Shown piece after piece: positions 44,117-54,034 of a stretch of 64,000 nucleotides of DNA. The DNA comes from PALSA-1004 sp963804885. Lineage in GTDB: Bacteria; Pseudomonadota; Gammaproteobacteria; Burkholderiales; SG8-41. The notes under the pieces are model-generated. The model had not been told where the DNA came from, did no database searches, and saw only the letters and a list, made by a program, of their open reading frames with translations. The DNA is taken from the NCBI GenBank assembly GCA_963804885.1, contig CAWDSF010000006.1, positions 248,001 to 312,000 on the forward strand. The letters are read 5' to 3'. The position numbers and the translations under genes were made by a program. Each line of letters begins with the position of its first letter. Position 1 is the first letter of the stretch.

Positions 44117-44893
44117 TCAAGGCGTGCTGACCGTGCGGATGTACCACGGAAACGAATCCCAGCTGACGACTTTCTCCGTGCCGTCGAACAGCGCCGCGAT
44201 TTTGCCGCCGCCCGCTTTGTAGGCGAATTTGCGGATGTGGTCGGGCGGATTGGTCGTTGGATTGCGCATGATGTCGATCGCCTGGTCCGTTTTGAAGACC
44301 TGGTATTTCTTCGGGTCCTGCGCGTAAAAGAATTTCACTTCATTGGCGCCCTTGTTGGCCGGGCCGCGCTCGTACTCGACATGCAGTTCCATGCGCTCGC
44401 CGGTGGCGGCGACGAATTCCCAGTCTTCGCTGCCGGTCAGCGTGCCGCCGGACGAGGCGGCCGTGCGCGACATTTTCGCGGTCGTCGCATGCTGGTAGAC
44501 GCCGAATGTGCCCGGACTGTCGGCGGCATGTTCGGTAAGACCGTGAATGATCATCTGTCCGGCCGTGCCGGTCGCGGTCTCTTTCACCGGGATCGCGAGG
44601 TAGACGAGGCGGGCGGTCGCGCGCGGCGCAGGCTTGCCGTCGGCGCCCATGATGGCCATGCGGTCGATGAATATCATGCGCAGGTTGCAGTCCTTGGCCG
44701 GTCCCTGCGTGGCGATTACCACCTCCCAGCCAGCCGGCAGCATCTTGGCGAGCGCGGCGTCGTTGACGCGAAAATCGAGCTGAAAACGATGTTCCGCCGC
44801 CTGTTCGACCACGGATTGCGCGAGCGCGGTCGCGGTTGCGGTGAGGAGCGCGCCGAACGCGAGGGCGCGCATCCATGAATTGATGACTGGCAT
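44117..44893 (-). CDS. Exported protein of unknown function
   Basis: 258 residues from the ATG at 44893 (MPVINSWMRALAFGALLTAT, leader cut near ALAQS). The mature part has alternating strands (HRFQLDFRVNDAALAKMLPAGWEVV, NLRMIFIDRMAIMG, ARLVYLAIPVKE, MELHVEYERGP) that recall the acetoacetate-decarboxylase-like fold, but I cannot confirm this and no catalytic lysine is obvious. It is the first gene of the leftward twelve-gene run, and a 257-base gap separates it from the divergent regulator at 45151. Confidence 0.65.
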   Translation of the reverse strand: MPVINSWMRALAFGALLTATATALAQSVVEQAAEHRFQLDFRVNDAALAKMLPAGWEVVIATQGPAKDCNLRMIFIDRMAIMGADGKPAPRATARLVYLAIPVKETATGTAGQMIIHGLTEHAADSPGTFGVYQHATTAKMSRTAASSGGTLTGSEDWEFVAATGERMELHVEYERGPANKGANEVKFFYAQDPKKYQVFKTDQAIDIMRNPTTNPPDHIRKFAYKAGGGKIAALFDGTEKVVSWDSFPWYIRTVSTP

Positions 44894-45088
44894 GATCTGT
44901 CCCCATTGATATGAAGCGCTTATTTTACCGCGCGGTCGGTGGAGCCGCGCGATGTTGACCCGCTGGCTCCTGTCGGAGTCACAGCGCAACCGCCAACGGC
45001 AAATCGCCGGAAAGATGCCTCCCAAATTGAAACAGATCAGCTGTTTCGCCGCAAAGATCGTCGAATCGCCAGTTATGCCGCAATTTTG

Positions 45089-45098
45089 ATTTGCAAAT
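45089..45098. promoter_or_regulatory. Palindrome ATTTGCAAAT in a divergent control region
   Basis: A perfect 10-base palindrome lies in an AT-rich patch 53 bases before the MarR-like start and within the 257-base spacer that also serves the leftward operon. Self-regulating MarR-type proteins usually bind such palindromes in their own divergent promoter. That makes this a candidate operator for control of both directions. The 44894-45150 spacer otherwise shows no gene. Confidence 0.4.
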
Positions 45099-45150
45099 TG
45101 ATTGTCGAAAACGCTTGCACTTCCGTCAGTCAAGCCCACAATGCAAGTCA

Positions 45151-45495
45151 ATGAAGATCTTCGCCGATTTGCGCAACCTCATCCGGCTCGAGCGGCTTCA
45201 TCTGCCGTTCATCACCACGCTGGAAGATCGCGACATCGCCGCCCAGATCGGATATCACGATGTCATACGCGGCGAGCCCCTGACGCTGAAGCTGCTGTAC
45301 CTGCTCGACATCGGTTCGATCGCCACCGTGCAGCGCCGCTTGGCGCGCCTGGTCGGCAAGGGTGTCGTCATGAAGCGCCGCCACGACGAAGACCGCCGCG
45401 CCCTTACGCTCCACCTGACGACCAGCGCGCGGCGGGAATATCAGCGTTTTGCGGGCGCAATCGCCTCGCATAATGCCCATAGCCGCGGTAAGTGA
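45151..45495 (+). CDS. MarR-like winged-helix transcriptional regulator
   Basis: 114 residues from the ATG at 45151 (MKIFADLRNLIRLE). The central part LTLKLLYLLDIGSIATVQRRLARLVGKGVV is a winged helix with a recognition helix at TVQRRLARLV, and KRRHDEDRRALTLHLT is the wing typical of MarR proteins. It is shorter than classical MarR and lacks long flanking helices. It is divergent from the 44893-35215 operon and a likely regulator of it. The start lacks a good ribosome-binding site; a TTG at 45091 is in frame. Confidence 0.7.
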   Translation: MKIFADLRNLIRLERLHLPFITTLEDRDIAAQIGYHDVIRGEPLTLKLLYLLDIGSIATVQRRLARLVGKGVVMKRRHDEDRRALTLHLTTSARREYQRFAGAIASHNAHSRGK

Positions 45496-45661
45496 GCGAA
45501 ATTCTCTTCTGAATTAAGTATTTACGTCAGGTCTCGGCAGCCGGTCGGGAGTTCGAACGGCGGCCATCGCGGAATAAAGATCCCGCTTTTCCTGCACTGA
45601 ATCTCATTGCGCGGACTGCCGCGGGTCTCGCGGCTGACCGCAATTCCGAGTATCATAGCCA

Positions 45662-45678
45662 CCCCCGCACGCCGGGGG
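45662..45678. other. GC-rich hairpin in a 235-base intergenic gap
   Basis: CCCCCG and CGGGGG pair around CACGC, within the gap between the MarR-like gene and the small winged-helix gene. There is no T-run, so termination is uncertain. The rest of 45496-45730 shows no gene; AAAAGGAG at its end is the ribosome-binding site of the next gene. Confidence 0.35.
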
Positions 45679-45730
45679 ATAGTGCGCGCCCACACAGTCA
45701 CGCAGGGCGACCCCAAAAGGAGCGATAGAA

Positions 45731-45979
45731 ATGCAAGAAATACTGCAATACCTGAAGAATCATGGTGAGCGGCTCGACTCTGAAATCGCCGCTGCGACCG
45801 GGCTTTCGCTGGCGAACGTACGTCGCGGCATGTCCGACCTTTCCGCCAAGGGCGACGTCATGATGTGCCGCTCGATCCGTTTCAAAGACGGCAAGCAGAT
45901 CGAAGGCATGAGCTGCCGAGTATCTGGCTACATTCCGCCGGCAGCCCCGGGCAGGAAAGCCAAGGCGCACAAGACGTAA
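45731..45979 (+). CDS. Small winged-helix DNA-binding protein
   Basis: 82 residues from the ATG at 45731, preceded by AAAAGGAGCG. Helix-turn-helix: ILQYLKNHGERLDSEIAAATGLSLANVRRGMSDLSAKGDVMMC, a compact winged helix in which SLANVRRGM is the recognition helix. A basic tail (GRKAKAHKT) follows. Similar small regulators are widespread in Burkholderiales; targets unknown. It converges with pssA. Confidence 0.78.
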   Translation: MQEILQYLKNHGERLDSEIAAATGLSLANVRRGMSDLSAKGDVMMCRSIRFKDGKQIEGMSCRVSGYIPPAAPGRKAKAHKT

Positions 45980-46039
45980 GCTGCAGTTTCCCGGCGCCGC
46001 GGCAGCAGGGTTTTGCCCTGCGCCGCGCGCACCGCCGCG

Positions 46040-46678
46040 CTAGAGCTTGGGGATCCGCAAAGTCTTGCTGATCATCAGCGTTCCCGACAAGGCAAACAGC
46101 AGCGCCAGCGGATGCAAATCCCACGGTCCGGCCGCCCACACGCCGCCGTATAAATTCGCGCCCACGCGGTCGTACCACGCCAGCAATGCCAGGATGCCGG
46201 TCAGCAATACGCTGGTCGGTATCGGCGTGCCTTCGAAGTAGGCGACCTTGTCGCCGCCCCCGGATAAGGATTCGGCCGTCACGTTGTAGCGGGCGAGCCG
46301 GCTCACGCCGCAACACACGAAGTAAATCAGGATCACCACGTCCCAGCCGCCGCGCATTCCCGCGGCGAAAGCGAGCGCGGCAGGCGCGACACCGAACGAA
46401 ATGACGTCGGCCAGCGAATCGAGCTCGCGGCCCAGCGCCGAGTGCGTGTGTCGCCAGCGCGCGATGCGGCCGTCGAGCACGTCGAACACGAAAGCTGCGG
46501 GCGCCATCGCCGCCGCCGCGAGAAAATGCGCAACCGACGCATTGCCGACGTAGATCATCGCGAGAAAAACGGTCGCCACTCCGCACGCGGCATTCGCGAG
46601 CGTGAAAAAATCGGCGAGGTGAAAGCCCCGCACCATCGAAAAATGCTTACGCGCGACGGTCTTCGGCGCTGGCTGCAT
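46040..46678 (-). CDS. pssA: CDP-diacylglycerol-serine O-phosphatidyltransferase
   Basis: 212 residues with the CDP-alcohol phosphotransferase signature DGRIARWRHTHSALGRELDSLAD, matching DGxxAR(x8)GxxxDxxxD. About six further hydrophobic segments follow (for example VILIYFVCCGVSRLARYN and ALLFALSGTLMIS). It makes phosphatidylserine from CDP-diacylglycerol and serine in the inner membrane, the route to phosphatidylethanolamine. The start MQPAPKTVARKHFSMV is taken at 46678; the later Met (SMVRGF) is possible. A single PLDc_N-type small protein lies upstream on the same strand. Confidence 0.93.
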   Translation of the reverse strand: MQPAPKTVARKHFSMVRGFHLADFFTLANAACGVATVFLAMIYVGNASVAHFLAAAAMAPAAFVFDVLDGRIARWRHTHSALGRELDSLADVISFGVAPAALAFAAGMRGGWDVVILIYFVCCGVSRLARYNVTAESLSGGGDKVAYFEGTPIPTSVLLTGILALLAWYDRVGANLYGGVWAAGPWDLHPLALLFALSGTLMISKTLRIPKL

Positions 46679-46697
46679 GATTGAACGTCCTTTGCCG

Positions 46698-46889
46698 CTA
46701 AACCCTGCGGCCGCGCGGCCCCAGGAAATACCACAGGATAAGGCCTAGCAGCGGCAGCAGCACCACGGCGACTATCCAGATCAGTTTTTTCTCGTTGGAA
46801 GCCGGGCTTTGGAAAATATTGATGATTGCCCAGACGTCACCGACGAGTATCAGTAAGCCGAGAACGCTGTGGATTCCGCTGTCGAACAT
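46698..46889 (-). CDS. PLDc_N-domain small membrane protein
   Basis: 63 residues: two hydrophobic helices (SVLGLLILVGDVWAIINIF and LIWIVAVVLLPLLGLILWYF) and a terminal LGPRGRRV. This is the free-standing form of the N-terminal membrane domain of cardiolipin synthases. Function unknown; stress-related or membrane-anchoring roles are usual guesses. AAAGGAAT precedes the ATG. It lies 19 bases upstream of pssA, consistent with a membrane-lipid context. Confidence 0.85.
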   Translation of the reverse strand: MFDSGIHSVLGLLILVGDVWAIINIFQSPASNEKKLIWIVAVVLLPLLGLILWYFLGPRGRRV

Positions 46890-47016
46890 GATTGATTCCT
46901 TTTAACGAGTTCGTGCCCTGCCGGCGTAATTCCGGGGTGCGGTCCGATTGTCCCGTCCCCGTCCCGCGCCGTATGTGCGGCACAGCACACTGCGGCTGCC
47001 GCGCCTTTGTGCGTTA

Positions 47017-47029
47017 GCGTACGGTACGC
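47017..47029. promoter_or_regulatory. Palindrome GCGTACGGTACGC in a divergent gap
   Basis: A perfect 13-base palindrome lies within the 250-base gap between the divergent PLDc_N gene and the hypothetical gene at 47140. GAATGC/GCATTC inverted repeats flank 47063-47093. It may be a regulator site; nothing else is seen in 46890-47139. Confidence 0.3.
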
Positions 47030-47139
47030 GAGCGGCCTGCAACTTACAGTGCCCATTCAAGCGGAATGCAGGCGCGGCTGCCGGCCCGCATTCAGGCAAA
47101 AAAACACGGCGTGTTGCACCGCCGGCATGGAGAGAGGCT

Positions 47140-47521
47140 ATGGTGATCGCCGCTGCTATTGGCGAAGCCGAAACCGAGTACGTGGTGTATTTTTTGCTGG
47201 AGGCTTACCTCGCCACGGCGAACCGGCGCGACGCGTTGACGACCCTGCCCGCACGCATCACCACGCTGCCGCTCGTCGGCAGGCACGATGCTCAATCGCG
47301 CGTAGCTTTGCTCACGGACGAGCTGGATGCGGCGACCAACAGGCGCGACGAGGCGGCATGCTGCGCGATCCAGGAAGCGCTGTCGGTATTCAGCGCCGCG
47401 CTGCACCGTCTTGATACGCTCGAAAGCAATGCGGCCGCGCGCGCCGGGCGACGGCGCGGACCAGTCGTCGTACGCTTATGCACCCGCGGCGGGCGGCCCG
47501 AAGGCAAGCCCGCAGGCCTGA
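47140..47521 (+). CDS. Hypothetical protein, C-terminus probably frameshifted
   Basis: ATG at 47140 behind GGAGAGAGG opens MVIAAAIGEAETEYVVYFLL, a mostly helical alanine-rich protein reading well to about ALHRLDTLESNAAA. After that the frame becomes arginine-rich and continues antisense through the DUF2817 gene, which is implausible. Moving one base ahead within GCGGCCGCGCGCGCCGGG (about 47425-47450) gives APGDGADQSSYAYAPAAGG and a stop at 47521, a more natural end of about 126 residues. No family recognised. It converges with, and slightly overlaps, the DUF2817 gene. Confidence 0.5.
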
Positions 47522-48567
47522 GCCGCAACCTCGCGGCCCCGACGCAATACTTGCTCGCGCCACCGTTCGGAGGGCGGGCAAAAAACCGCCAGCAGGCGCC
47601 GTTTTGCCGGGTGATCGAGCGTGCCGCCGCCGTAGTGGTGCCAGCGATTCTCCTCGCGCAGCGCGGCCAGCACGCGCAGCGGCGGCAGGGTGCCGAATTC
47701 CTGGGTTGCAAAATGCACTTGGGCGCGCGGAAACAGGTCGCGATACATTTCCTGCTGCGAGCCATCGGCGTGATAGGTCGAATCATGGCCGTCGGCCGGC
47801 GCGACGCGCGCGCCATAAATTCCGCGCATGGTGGCGTTGGCTTGGGCGTGAGCGGTGGCCGGGTTCACGATCAGCGTGTCCTCGCCGTGCCGGCCCAGCC
47901 CGGTATGCACGTCGATCGCCGTTATTTGCTCCGCGCGAGCCAGCCGCGGTGCCAGATGCGCCTGATACGCCGCTGGGCCCGGCTCAACGCTGCGGCCCGC
48001 ATAAAACAAGCCCCGCGGATTCACCGTTTGGCCCGCAATCACCACTGCGCGCAATTTCGCCATGCCATGACGCAGCACAAGCGCAGCCGCGCGCCCGTAG
48101 AAGAAATCGCGGCGCGGCGGCGACCGCGGATTGAGCAATGCATCGAGCGCCGCGTACTCGCGCGCGGGTTCGCCATGCTTGGGACCCGCCGCTCTGAAGT
48201 TGCGATTAAGATCCACGTTGTTCTCGTTGACCCGGCGCAACCACGCGGCGCCGTACGGATTCAGCATGTGCGCGATCACGATCGCGGCGTCGTCGGCCAG
48301 CGCTGGCAAACCCTCCTCCAGCCACTGGAGCTGGATGGCGGAGCCGGCATAGCCTTCGACCCCGTGCAATCCCGATGAATGCACGAGCACGCGCCGGGGG
48401 GACTGCGCGCCGAACCACGCAATATCGATGCTGAGCGTCGCGCCGTCGGGGCCGGTTGCCGCCAATGGGAGTCTGGCGAGCTCGCCGCCGCGCGCCGCGA
48501 CCGCCGTGCGAAAACGCTGTTGCGCAGTCTTGAAATCCGGAGCGAAGTAGCGGCTCGCGCGGCTCAT
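47476..48567 (-). CDS. DUF2817 (M14-like zinc peptidase fold) protein
   Basis: 363 residues. Metal and substrate features of the M14-related DUF2817 family: VHSSGLHGVEGYAGS (first His-Glu pair), AHMLNPYGAAWLRRVNENNVDLNRNF, ITAIDVHTGLGRHGED (second His) and VHFATQEFGTLPPLRV with a candidate catalytic Glu. No signal peptide, so a cytoplasmic carboxypeptidase or amidohydrolase-type activity is likely; the substrate is unknown. Transcribed leftward, 35 bases downstream of the Bug stop is its start side; the gene ends opposite the hypothetical gene. Confidence 0.88.
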   Translation of the reverse strand: MSRASRYFAPDFKTAQQRFRTAVAARGGELARLPLAATGPDGATLSIDIAWFGAQSPRRVLVHSSGLHGVEGYAGSAIQLQWLEEGLPALADDAAIVIAHMLNPYGAAWLRRVNENNVDLNRNFRAAGPKHGEPAREYAALDALLNPRSPPRRDFFYGRAAALVLRHGMAKLRAVVIAGQTVNPRGLFYAGRSVEPGPAAYQAHLAPRLARAEQITAIDVHTGLGRHGEDTLIVNPATAHAQANATMRGIYGARVAPADGHDSTYHADGSQQEMYRDLFPRAQVHFATQEFGTLPPLRVLAALREENRWHHYGGGTLDHPAKRRLLAVFCPPSERWREQVLRRGREVAAQACGLAFGPPAAGA

Positions 48568-48602
48568 GGTGGAAGAAGCAGGATGGAAATGGACCGCGTG
48601 TG

Positions 48603-49583
48603 CTACTCAGGCTTGATGTCGGCCGTTTTCACGACGCGCGCCCACTTCGCGATCTCCTCGCGCAGAAACTTCGCGAATTCCGCCGGCCCTTGTCCGGCCG
48701 GCTCGAATCCATCGCCGGCGAAGCGCTCGCGCACGTCGGGCACGCGCATGATCTTGACGACTTCGCCGCTCAGCGCGGCGAGAATTTTCTTAGGTGTGCC
48801 CGCAGGCGCAAACAACCCGTACCAGCTCGCGGCGTCGTACCCCGGCAGGCCCGATTCGTTGAGCGTCGGCACGTCGGGCAGCGCCGAGCTGCGCTGCAAG
48901 GTCGAGACTGCGAGTGCCTTCATGCGGCCGCTCTTGATCTGCGCGAGCGCGGCCGGTACCGACGAGAAGATCATGTTGACTTCGCCGCCCATCAACCCGA
49001 TCACCGACGGTGCGCTGCCTTTGTATGGCACGTGGATCATCTGGATGCCGGTCATGACCTGCAGCAGCTCCATCTCGAGATGCGTGATGTTGCCGACGCC
49101 GCCGGAACCATAAATGAGCTGTTTGGGCTTCGCTTTCGCGAGGTTGATGAGTTCAGTCACGTTCGTCGCGGTCATCGACGGATGGACCGTCAGCACCGAG
49201 GGCCCGATCGCCACCAGGCTGACCGGATCGAAATCTTTGCGCACGTCGAACGGCAGATTCGCGAACAGGCTCGGAATTGCGATGGTCGAGTTCGACATCA
49301 GGAGCGTGTAGCCATCCGCTGCCGATTTCGCCACGAGGTTGGCGGCGATGTTGCCGGCGGCGCCCGGCTTGTTGTCGACGACGATCGGCTGGCCGACTGC
49401 CTCGGTCAGATATTTGCCGATCGCGCGCGCCGACATGTCGACGCCGCCGCCGGCCTGAAAGCCGACCACGACGCGGATCGATTTGGCCGGATATGGCTGG
49501 GCGCAAGCGGGGCCCGCTGCGAGCAGCAGAAAACAAACCGGCAGCGCGGAATAGTTTGCCGCCATGTGAACGCGGAAAGACAT
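48603..49583 (-). CDS. Bug-family periplasmic solute-binding protein
   Basis: 326 residues from the ATG at 49583 (MSFRVHMAANYSALPVCFLL); starting at 49565 would remove the only positive charges of the leader. Mature start near AQPYPAKSIRVVVGFQAGGGVD; then IVVDNKPGAAGNIAAN (K in place of R), ADGYTLLMSNSTIAIP, LIYGSGGVGNITHLEMELL and GPAEFAKFLREEIAKW. Leftward, 35 bases before the DUF2817 gene in the same direction, so possibly co-transcribed with that peptidase. Confidence 0.92.
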   Translation of the reverse strand: MSFRVHMAANYSALPVCFLLLAAGPACAQPYPAKSIRVVVGFQAGGGVDMSARAIGKYLTEAVGQPIVVDNKPGAAGNIAANLVAKSAADGYTLLMSNSTIAIPSLFANLPFDVRKDFDPVSLVAIGPSVLTVHPSMTATNVTELINLAKAKPKQLIYGSGGVGNITHLEMELLQVMTGIQMIHVPYKGSAPSVIGLMGGEVNMIFSSVPAALAQIKSGRMKALAVSTLQRSSALPDVPTLNESGLPGYDAASWYGLFAPAGTPKKILAALSGEVVKIMRVPDVRERFAGDGFEPAGQGPAEFAKFLREEIAKWARVVKTADIKPE

Positions 49584-49612
49584 GTCCCGTCGATTCTACG
49601 CGTACCGGCGCG

Positions 49613-50304
49613 TTACGCGGGACGCTCCAATTCGATGCCGAATTCCTGCTGCATGACGTTCGCGATGCGGTCGAAGCACGCGCCGGCGCGCTGCACGCGA
49701 AACGTCGTAAAGTCGATCATCGTGCTCGAAAGCCCTTGCGGATTGTGATGCGCGCATAAACCGTAATCGGTTTCGACGTCGGCGATCGCGCGCAGTTCGG
49801 AATCGACGTCTTCCAAGCGGTACTGGTACCCGAAAGCGACACGTTGGCCGACGAGCCGACACACACGACCTCGTGCGCGAGCGCGAGGTCAGCGACTGCA
49901 TTGCGCAATTCGCCGGCATTGAGCAGGATATTGAGCGTATCGTTCTTGACCGCATTGCGATGCACGAAAGGATCGAGCTTCGCGAGCAGCGGGTGCTCCT
50001 TGCGATACGGCGCGATCACCGCGAGCGGCAGATCGTGGTCATGGGTCAGCCGCCGCACCATCTCGCGCTCGCGCGAGCCCAGGACGTGCAGCGCTTCGTG
50101 CAACGCGTAATTACCCAGGAGCCCCGTCGGCTTGTCGAAACCGCGGCGTTTGGCCGCGTAGATCCGGCGCACGGCATCGGCGGTATGCGCGAGCACCGCA
50201 TAGCCCACGTCGAGGTGGATGATCGCGATCCCGCCGCCGCGCACGGCCTCGAACACGCGGCGGGCGTCGGCAGCAATATCCTTTCCGATCATCTTGACGG
50301 GCAT
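49613..50304 (-). CDS. YrdC/Sua5/YciO-family protein, frameshifted
   Basis: The N-terminal part from 50304 (MPVKMIGKDIAADARRVFEA) carries the YrdC-type core: GIAIIHLDVGYAVLAHT, IYAAKRRGFDKPTGLLG and VGSSANVSLSGT, the C-terminal ligand loop. One base appears missing at GG 49825-49826, because the next frame continues QYRLEDVDSELRAIADVETDY...EFGIELERPA to 49613. Joined length is about 230 residues. True TsaC/Sua5 makes threonylcarbamoyl-AMP for tRNA t6A; the altered KRR/KPxG residues and the extended C-terminus are more YciO-like, so I do not assign t6A synthesis. Confidence 0.78.
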
Positions 50305-50471
50305 AAGGCGTTTTCACGGTGCGTGAAAGCCGCGAGTGTACCGCACCTAAGGCGCCGCGCTTTTAGACACCAGTACAGGAAACAGCCGCCGCCCCCTGCC
50401 AAGGGAATCGCGGCGGCTGTCGCGGGACAGCGGGTATGACCCGCGCCTCGCGCGTCACGCTTGTGAGCGTG

Positions 50472-50952
50472 TTACTGATCGAACGTCAGCGTGTAGACGG
50501 GCGGCGAAACGAAGCTCGCCACATAGAACGGCGTCACGCTGGTGTCGTCTATAACATAGACATCCTCAGCGGGCCCGAAGTTCGAGGGCACATAAGCCCA
50601 ACCCGAGCCATCCGGCGTGTACAGCGTCACGGTGTCCGCAGCATCGGGGAAGTAATAGTTGGATGTAAAGACGACCGAGTCGATCACCGGTTCAGACACG
50701 CGGCGCGAATGGGGTGAGTTCGTAGACTGTGACCATACCGTCCGGCGCGGCGACGGCCGCCAACTCAGGGTCGGCAAACGTATACGTGGTCATTGCTCCG
50801 TCCGCCTCCAGTACCGTCAACGTCTGCGGCGAGGAAATCACATCGAACGCCGCCGATGCCGGAGCTTGCGAACTCATCGCGCCGGCGTGGGCTGAGAACA
50901 GTGCACCCGCCAACGCCATCGCCATACAACTTCGTCTGACATGCTTGTTCAT
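50472..50952 (-). CDS. Exported hypothetical protein, frameshifted
   Basis: Leader MNKHVRRSCMAMALAGALFS is cut near AHAGA. The first frame runs through TYTFADPELAAVAAPDGMVT to ELTPFAPRV-stop. The next frame (one base on, about 50695-50705) continues SEPVIDSVVFTSNYYFPDAADT to TFDQ at 50472. Joined, about 159 residues of beta-rich sequence with many aromatic and acidic residues. No family recognised. It is an isolated leftward gene between the YrdC-like gene and the ABC exporter. Confidence 0.6.
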
Positions 50953-51174
50953 TTGTTGCCTCCATCAAAATGCGGGCGGTCAGACCCGCACTTCGACTGC
51001 CGCAACTACCGTGCCAAAAATTTTTGCGTGGCGAATCACTGGTTTGGACAGCCGTCAGAAAATGGCTGACGGAATCGGTTGTCGTCAGTTGCCGACGCCA
51101 TGGGGTGCGCTTCTCGAAAAGCCGCTGAAAAGCCGTGGTTTTATTGTCGTCGCGCGACGACAAACTGCGCGTGG

Positions 51175-51933
51175 CTAATTCTTCAGCCGGTAGCCGGTCT
51201 TGAAGATCCACGCGACGACCGCGAGCGATACACCCATGAAGATGGTCGCCATGACAACGACTCACGCCGACACCGACGTCGGCGAGGCCGTAAAAGCTCC
51301 AGCGGAAGCCGCTGATCATGTACACCACCGGGTTGAAGAGCGACACCGTCTGCCAGAACGGCGGCAGCATGTCGATCGAATAGAAGCTGCCGCCGAGGAA
51401 GGTGAGCGGCGTAATGATCAGGAGCGGCACCACCTGGAGCTTTTCAAAGCCGTCCGCCCAGATGCCAATGATGAAGCCGAGCAGGCTGAACGTCACCGAC
51501 GTCAGCACGAGAAACAGCACCATCGCGAACGGGTGCTCGATGCGCAGCGGCACGAACAGCGCGGCGGTCGCGAGGATGATAATCCCGAGGATGATCGACT
51601 TCGTTGCGGCCGCGCCGACGTAGCCGAGCACGAGCTCGAAGCCGGATATCGGCGCCGATAGCAGTTCGAATATCGTGCCCGTGAACTTCGGAAAATAAAT
51701 GCCGAACGACGCATTGGATATGCTTTGCGTCAACAGCGACAGCATGATGAGTCCCGGCACGATGAAGGCGCCATAGCTGACGCCGCCGATTTCCGGAATG
51801 CGCGAGCCGATCGCACCGCCGAACACGATGAAGTACAGCGACGTCGACAGCACGGGCGAGATGATGCTTTGCATCAGCGTGCGGCCGGTGCGCGCCATTT
51901 CGAACGCATAGATCGCGCGGATCGCGTGGATAT

Positions 51934-51937
<4 letters not shown>
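51175..51937 (-). CDS. ABC-2 type transporter permease, frameshift near C-terminus
   Basis: ATG at 51937 overlaps the ATPase stop (ATGA). About 253 residues with six hydrophobic segments: ISPVLSTSLYFIVFGGAIG, AFIVPGLIMLSLLTQSI, IILGIIILATAALFVPL, MVLFLVLTSVTFSLLGFIIG and VVPLLIITPLTFLGGSFYS. The last helix (VMATIFMGVSLAVVAWIFKTG, ending YRLKN) is one base out of frame, with the shift at about 51256-51262. This is the membrane half of an ABC-2 exporter of the DrrB/NodJ type; substrate unknown. Confidence 0.88.
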
Positions 51938-52860
<923 letters not shown>

Positions 52861-53128
52861 GCGGCGGCGAGGGGAGGGTTTTGCAGGCGGACGTGATACC
52901 AACCGCCATTTTAGCCGATGTGAGCACATGCGCTGCGGACAAAATGTGGGGCTGCGTGTGATCGGCGTTGCGCGCTCGACGATTACGCTGTTGCGCGTAA
53001 AATTGGGAAATGCTCCTGCGCTAGCGTCTGTGTACTTGCACGTGGGACTCAACGAGACGATTCGCTGCCGAAAGCGGCATCCGCGCATCTAACTGACAGG
53101 CAACCCTCACTTTAAGGAGATCGCAGTC

Positions 53129-53872
53129 GTGACGTATGAATCGCAGCTGGCTGAAACCGTATATCTGCACGGACATCAAGGCGACCGGATCGACGCGTAT
53201 CTTGCGCGGCCGCTGGGCGCGGGCCCTTATCCCGGTGTCGTTGTGATTCATCACATGCCGGGCTGGGACGAAGCCCACAAGGAAATTGGTCGCCGTTTCG
53301 CGCATCACGGCTACGCGACCATCGTGCCCAACCTGCAGTTTCGCGAGGGCAAGGCGACGCCGGAAGAAAACAGCGCGAGCATCCGCGCGGCCGGCGGCAT
53401 GCCCGACGACCGCACGATGGGCGACGTGCAGGCCGCGATCGATCATCTGCGCGCGCTGCCCTATTTGAACGGGAAGGTCGGCGTAATCGGCTATTGCTCC
53501 GGCGGGCGCCAGGCCTATCTGGCCGCGTGCACGCTGCGCGGTATCGATGCCGTGATCGCCTGTTACGGCGGCGGTGTTGCGGCCAAACCGGAGGAACTCA
53601 CGCCCCGGCAACCGATCGCGCCCGTCGACTTTACGCAGGACCTGCAGTGCCCGCTGCTCGGGTTTTTCGGCATCGAGGACACGCGGCCGTCGCCCGCCGA
53701 CGCGGCCGTGACCGAGGCGGCCTTGAAGCGCTGCGGCAAAACCTACGAGTTCCATACTTACGAAAACGCCGGCCATGCATTCTTCGCGGTCGATCGGCCG
53801 CAATATCGTGTGCACGCGGCGGTCGACGGGTGGAAGAAAGTTTTTGCGTGGTTCGGCAAATATTTGCGCTGA
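53129..53872 (+). CDS. Dienelactone hydrolase-family protein
   Basis: GTG start at 53129, a few bases after AAGGAGAT. 247 residues of alpha/beta-hydrolase fold with a cysteine nucleophile: VGVIGYCSGGRQAYLAA. Acid FGIEDTRP and base NAGHAFF complete the Cys-Asp/Glu-His triad typical of dienelactone hydrolases (chlorocatechol-type pathways). The conserved arginine for substrate carboxylates may be in ACTLRGIDAV. No ortho-cleavage genes are adjacent. Single gene, rightward. Confidence 0.92.
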   Translation: MTYESQLAETVYLHGHQGDRIDAYLARPLGAGPYPGVVVIHHMPGWDEAHKEIGRRFAHHGYATIVPNLQFREGKATPEENSASIRAAGGMPDDRTMGDVQAAIDHLRALPYLNGKVGVIGYCSGGRQAYLAACTLRGIDAVIACYGGGVAAKPEELTPRQPIAPVDFTQDLQCPLLGFFGIEDTRPSPADAAVTEAALKRCGKTYEFHTYENAGHAFFAVDRPQYRVHAAVDGWKKVFAWFGKYLR

Positions 53873-54034
53873 AATCTGCGCTGAACCGGCGCATTCCGGC
53901 CGCCTAATGGCGGAAATGCAGGTTTTACCGATTTGCGTGTTATGTGCAGTCGTGCACAGACGCGCTGTCGGCATATCGCTACGCTCATCCGTTGAATGAA
54001 CAGTGATATTTGTTCTACGACGAGGAGAGTTCCA

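Noticed and set aside
45525..45585. A tRNA-like patch (GGAGTTCGAACGG) resembling a T-arm
   Set aside because: The flanking bases do not form the T-stem, and no acceptor, D or anticodon arms could be drawn around it.
46948..48378. A 476-codon rightward frame continuing through the DUF2817 gene
   Set aside because: Only its first ~100 residues from 47140 look like a protein; the rest is antisense to a conserved peptidase-like gene. A shorter, frameshift-corrected gene is annotated instead.
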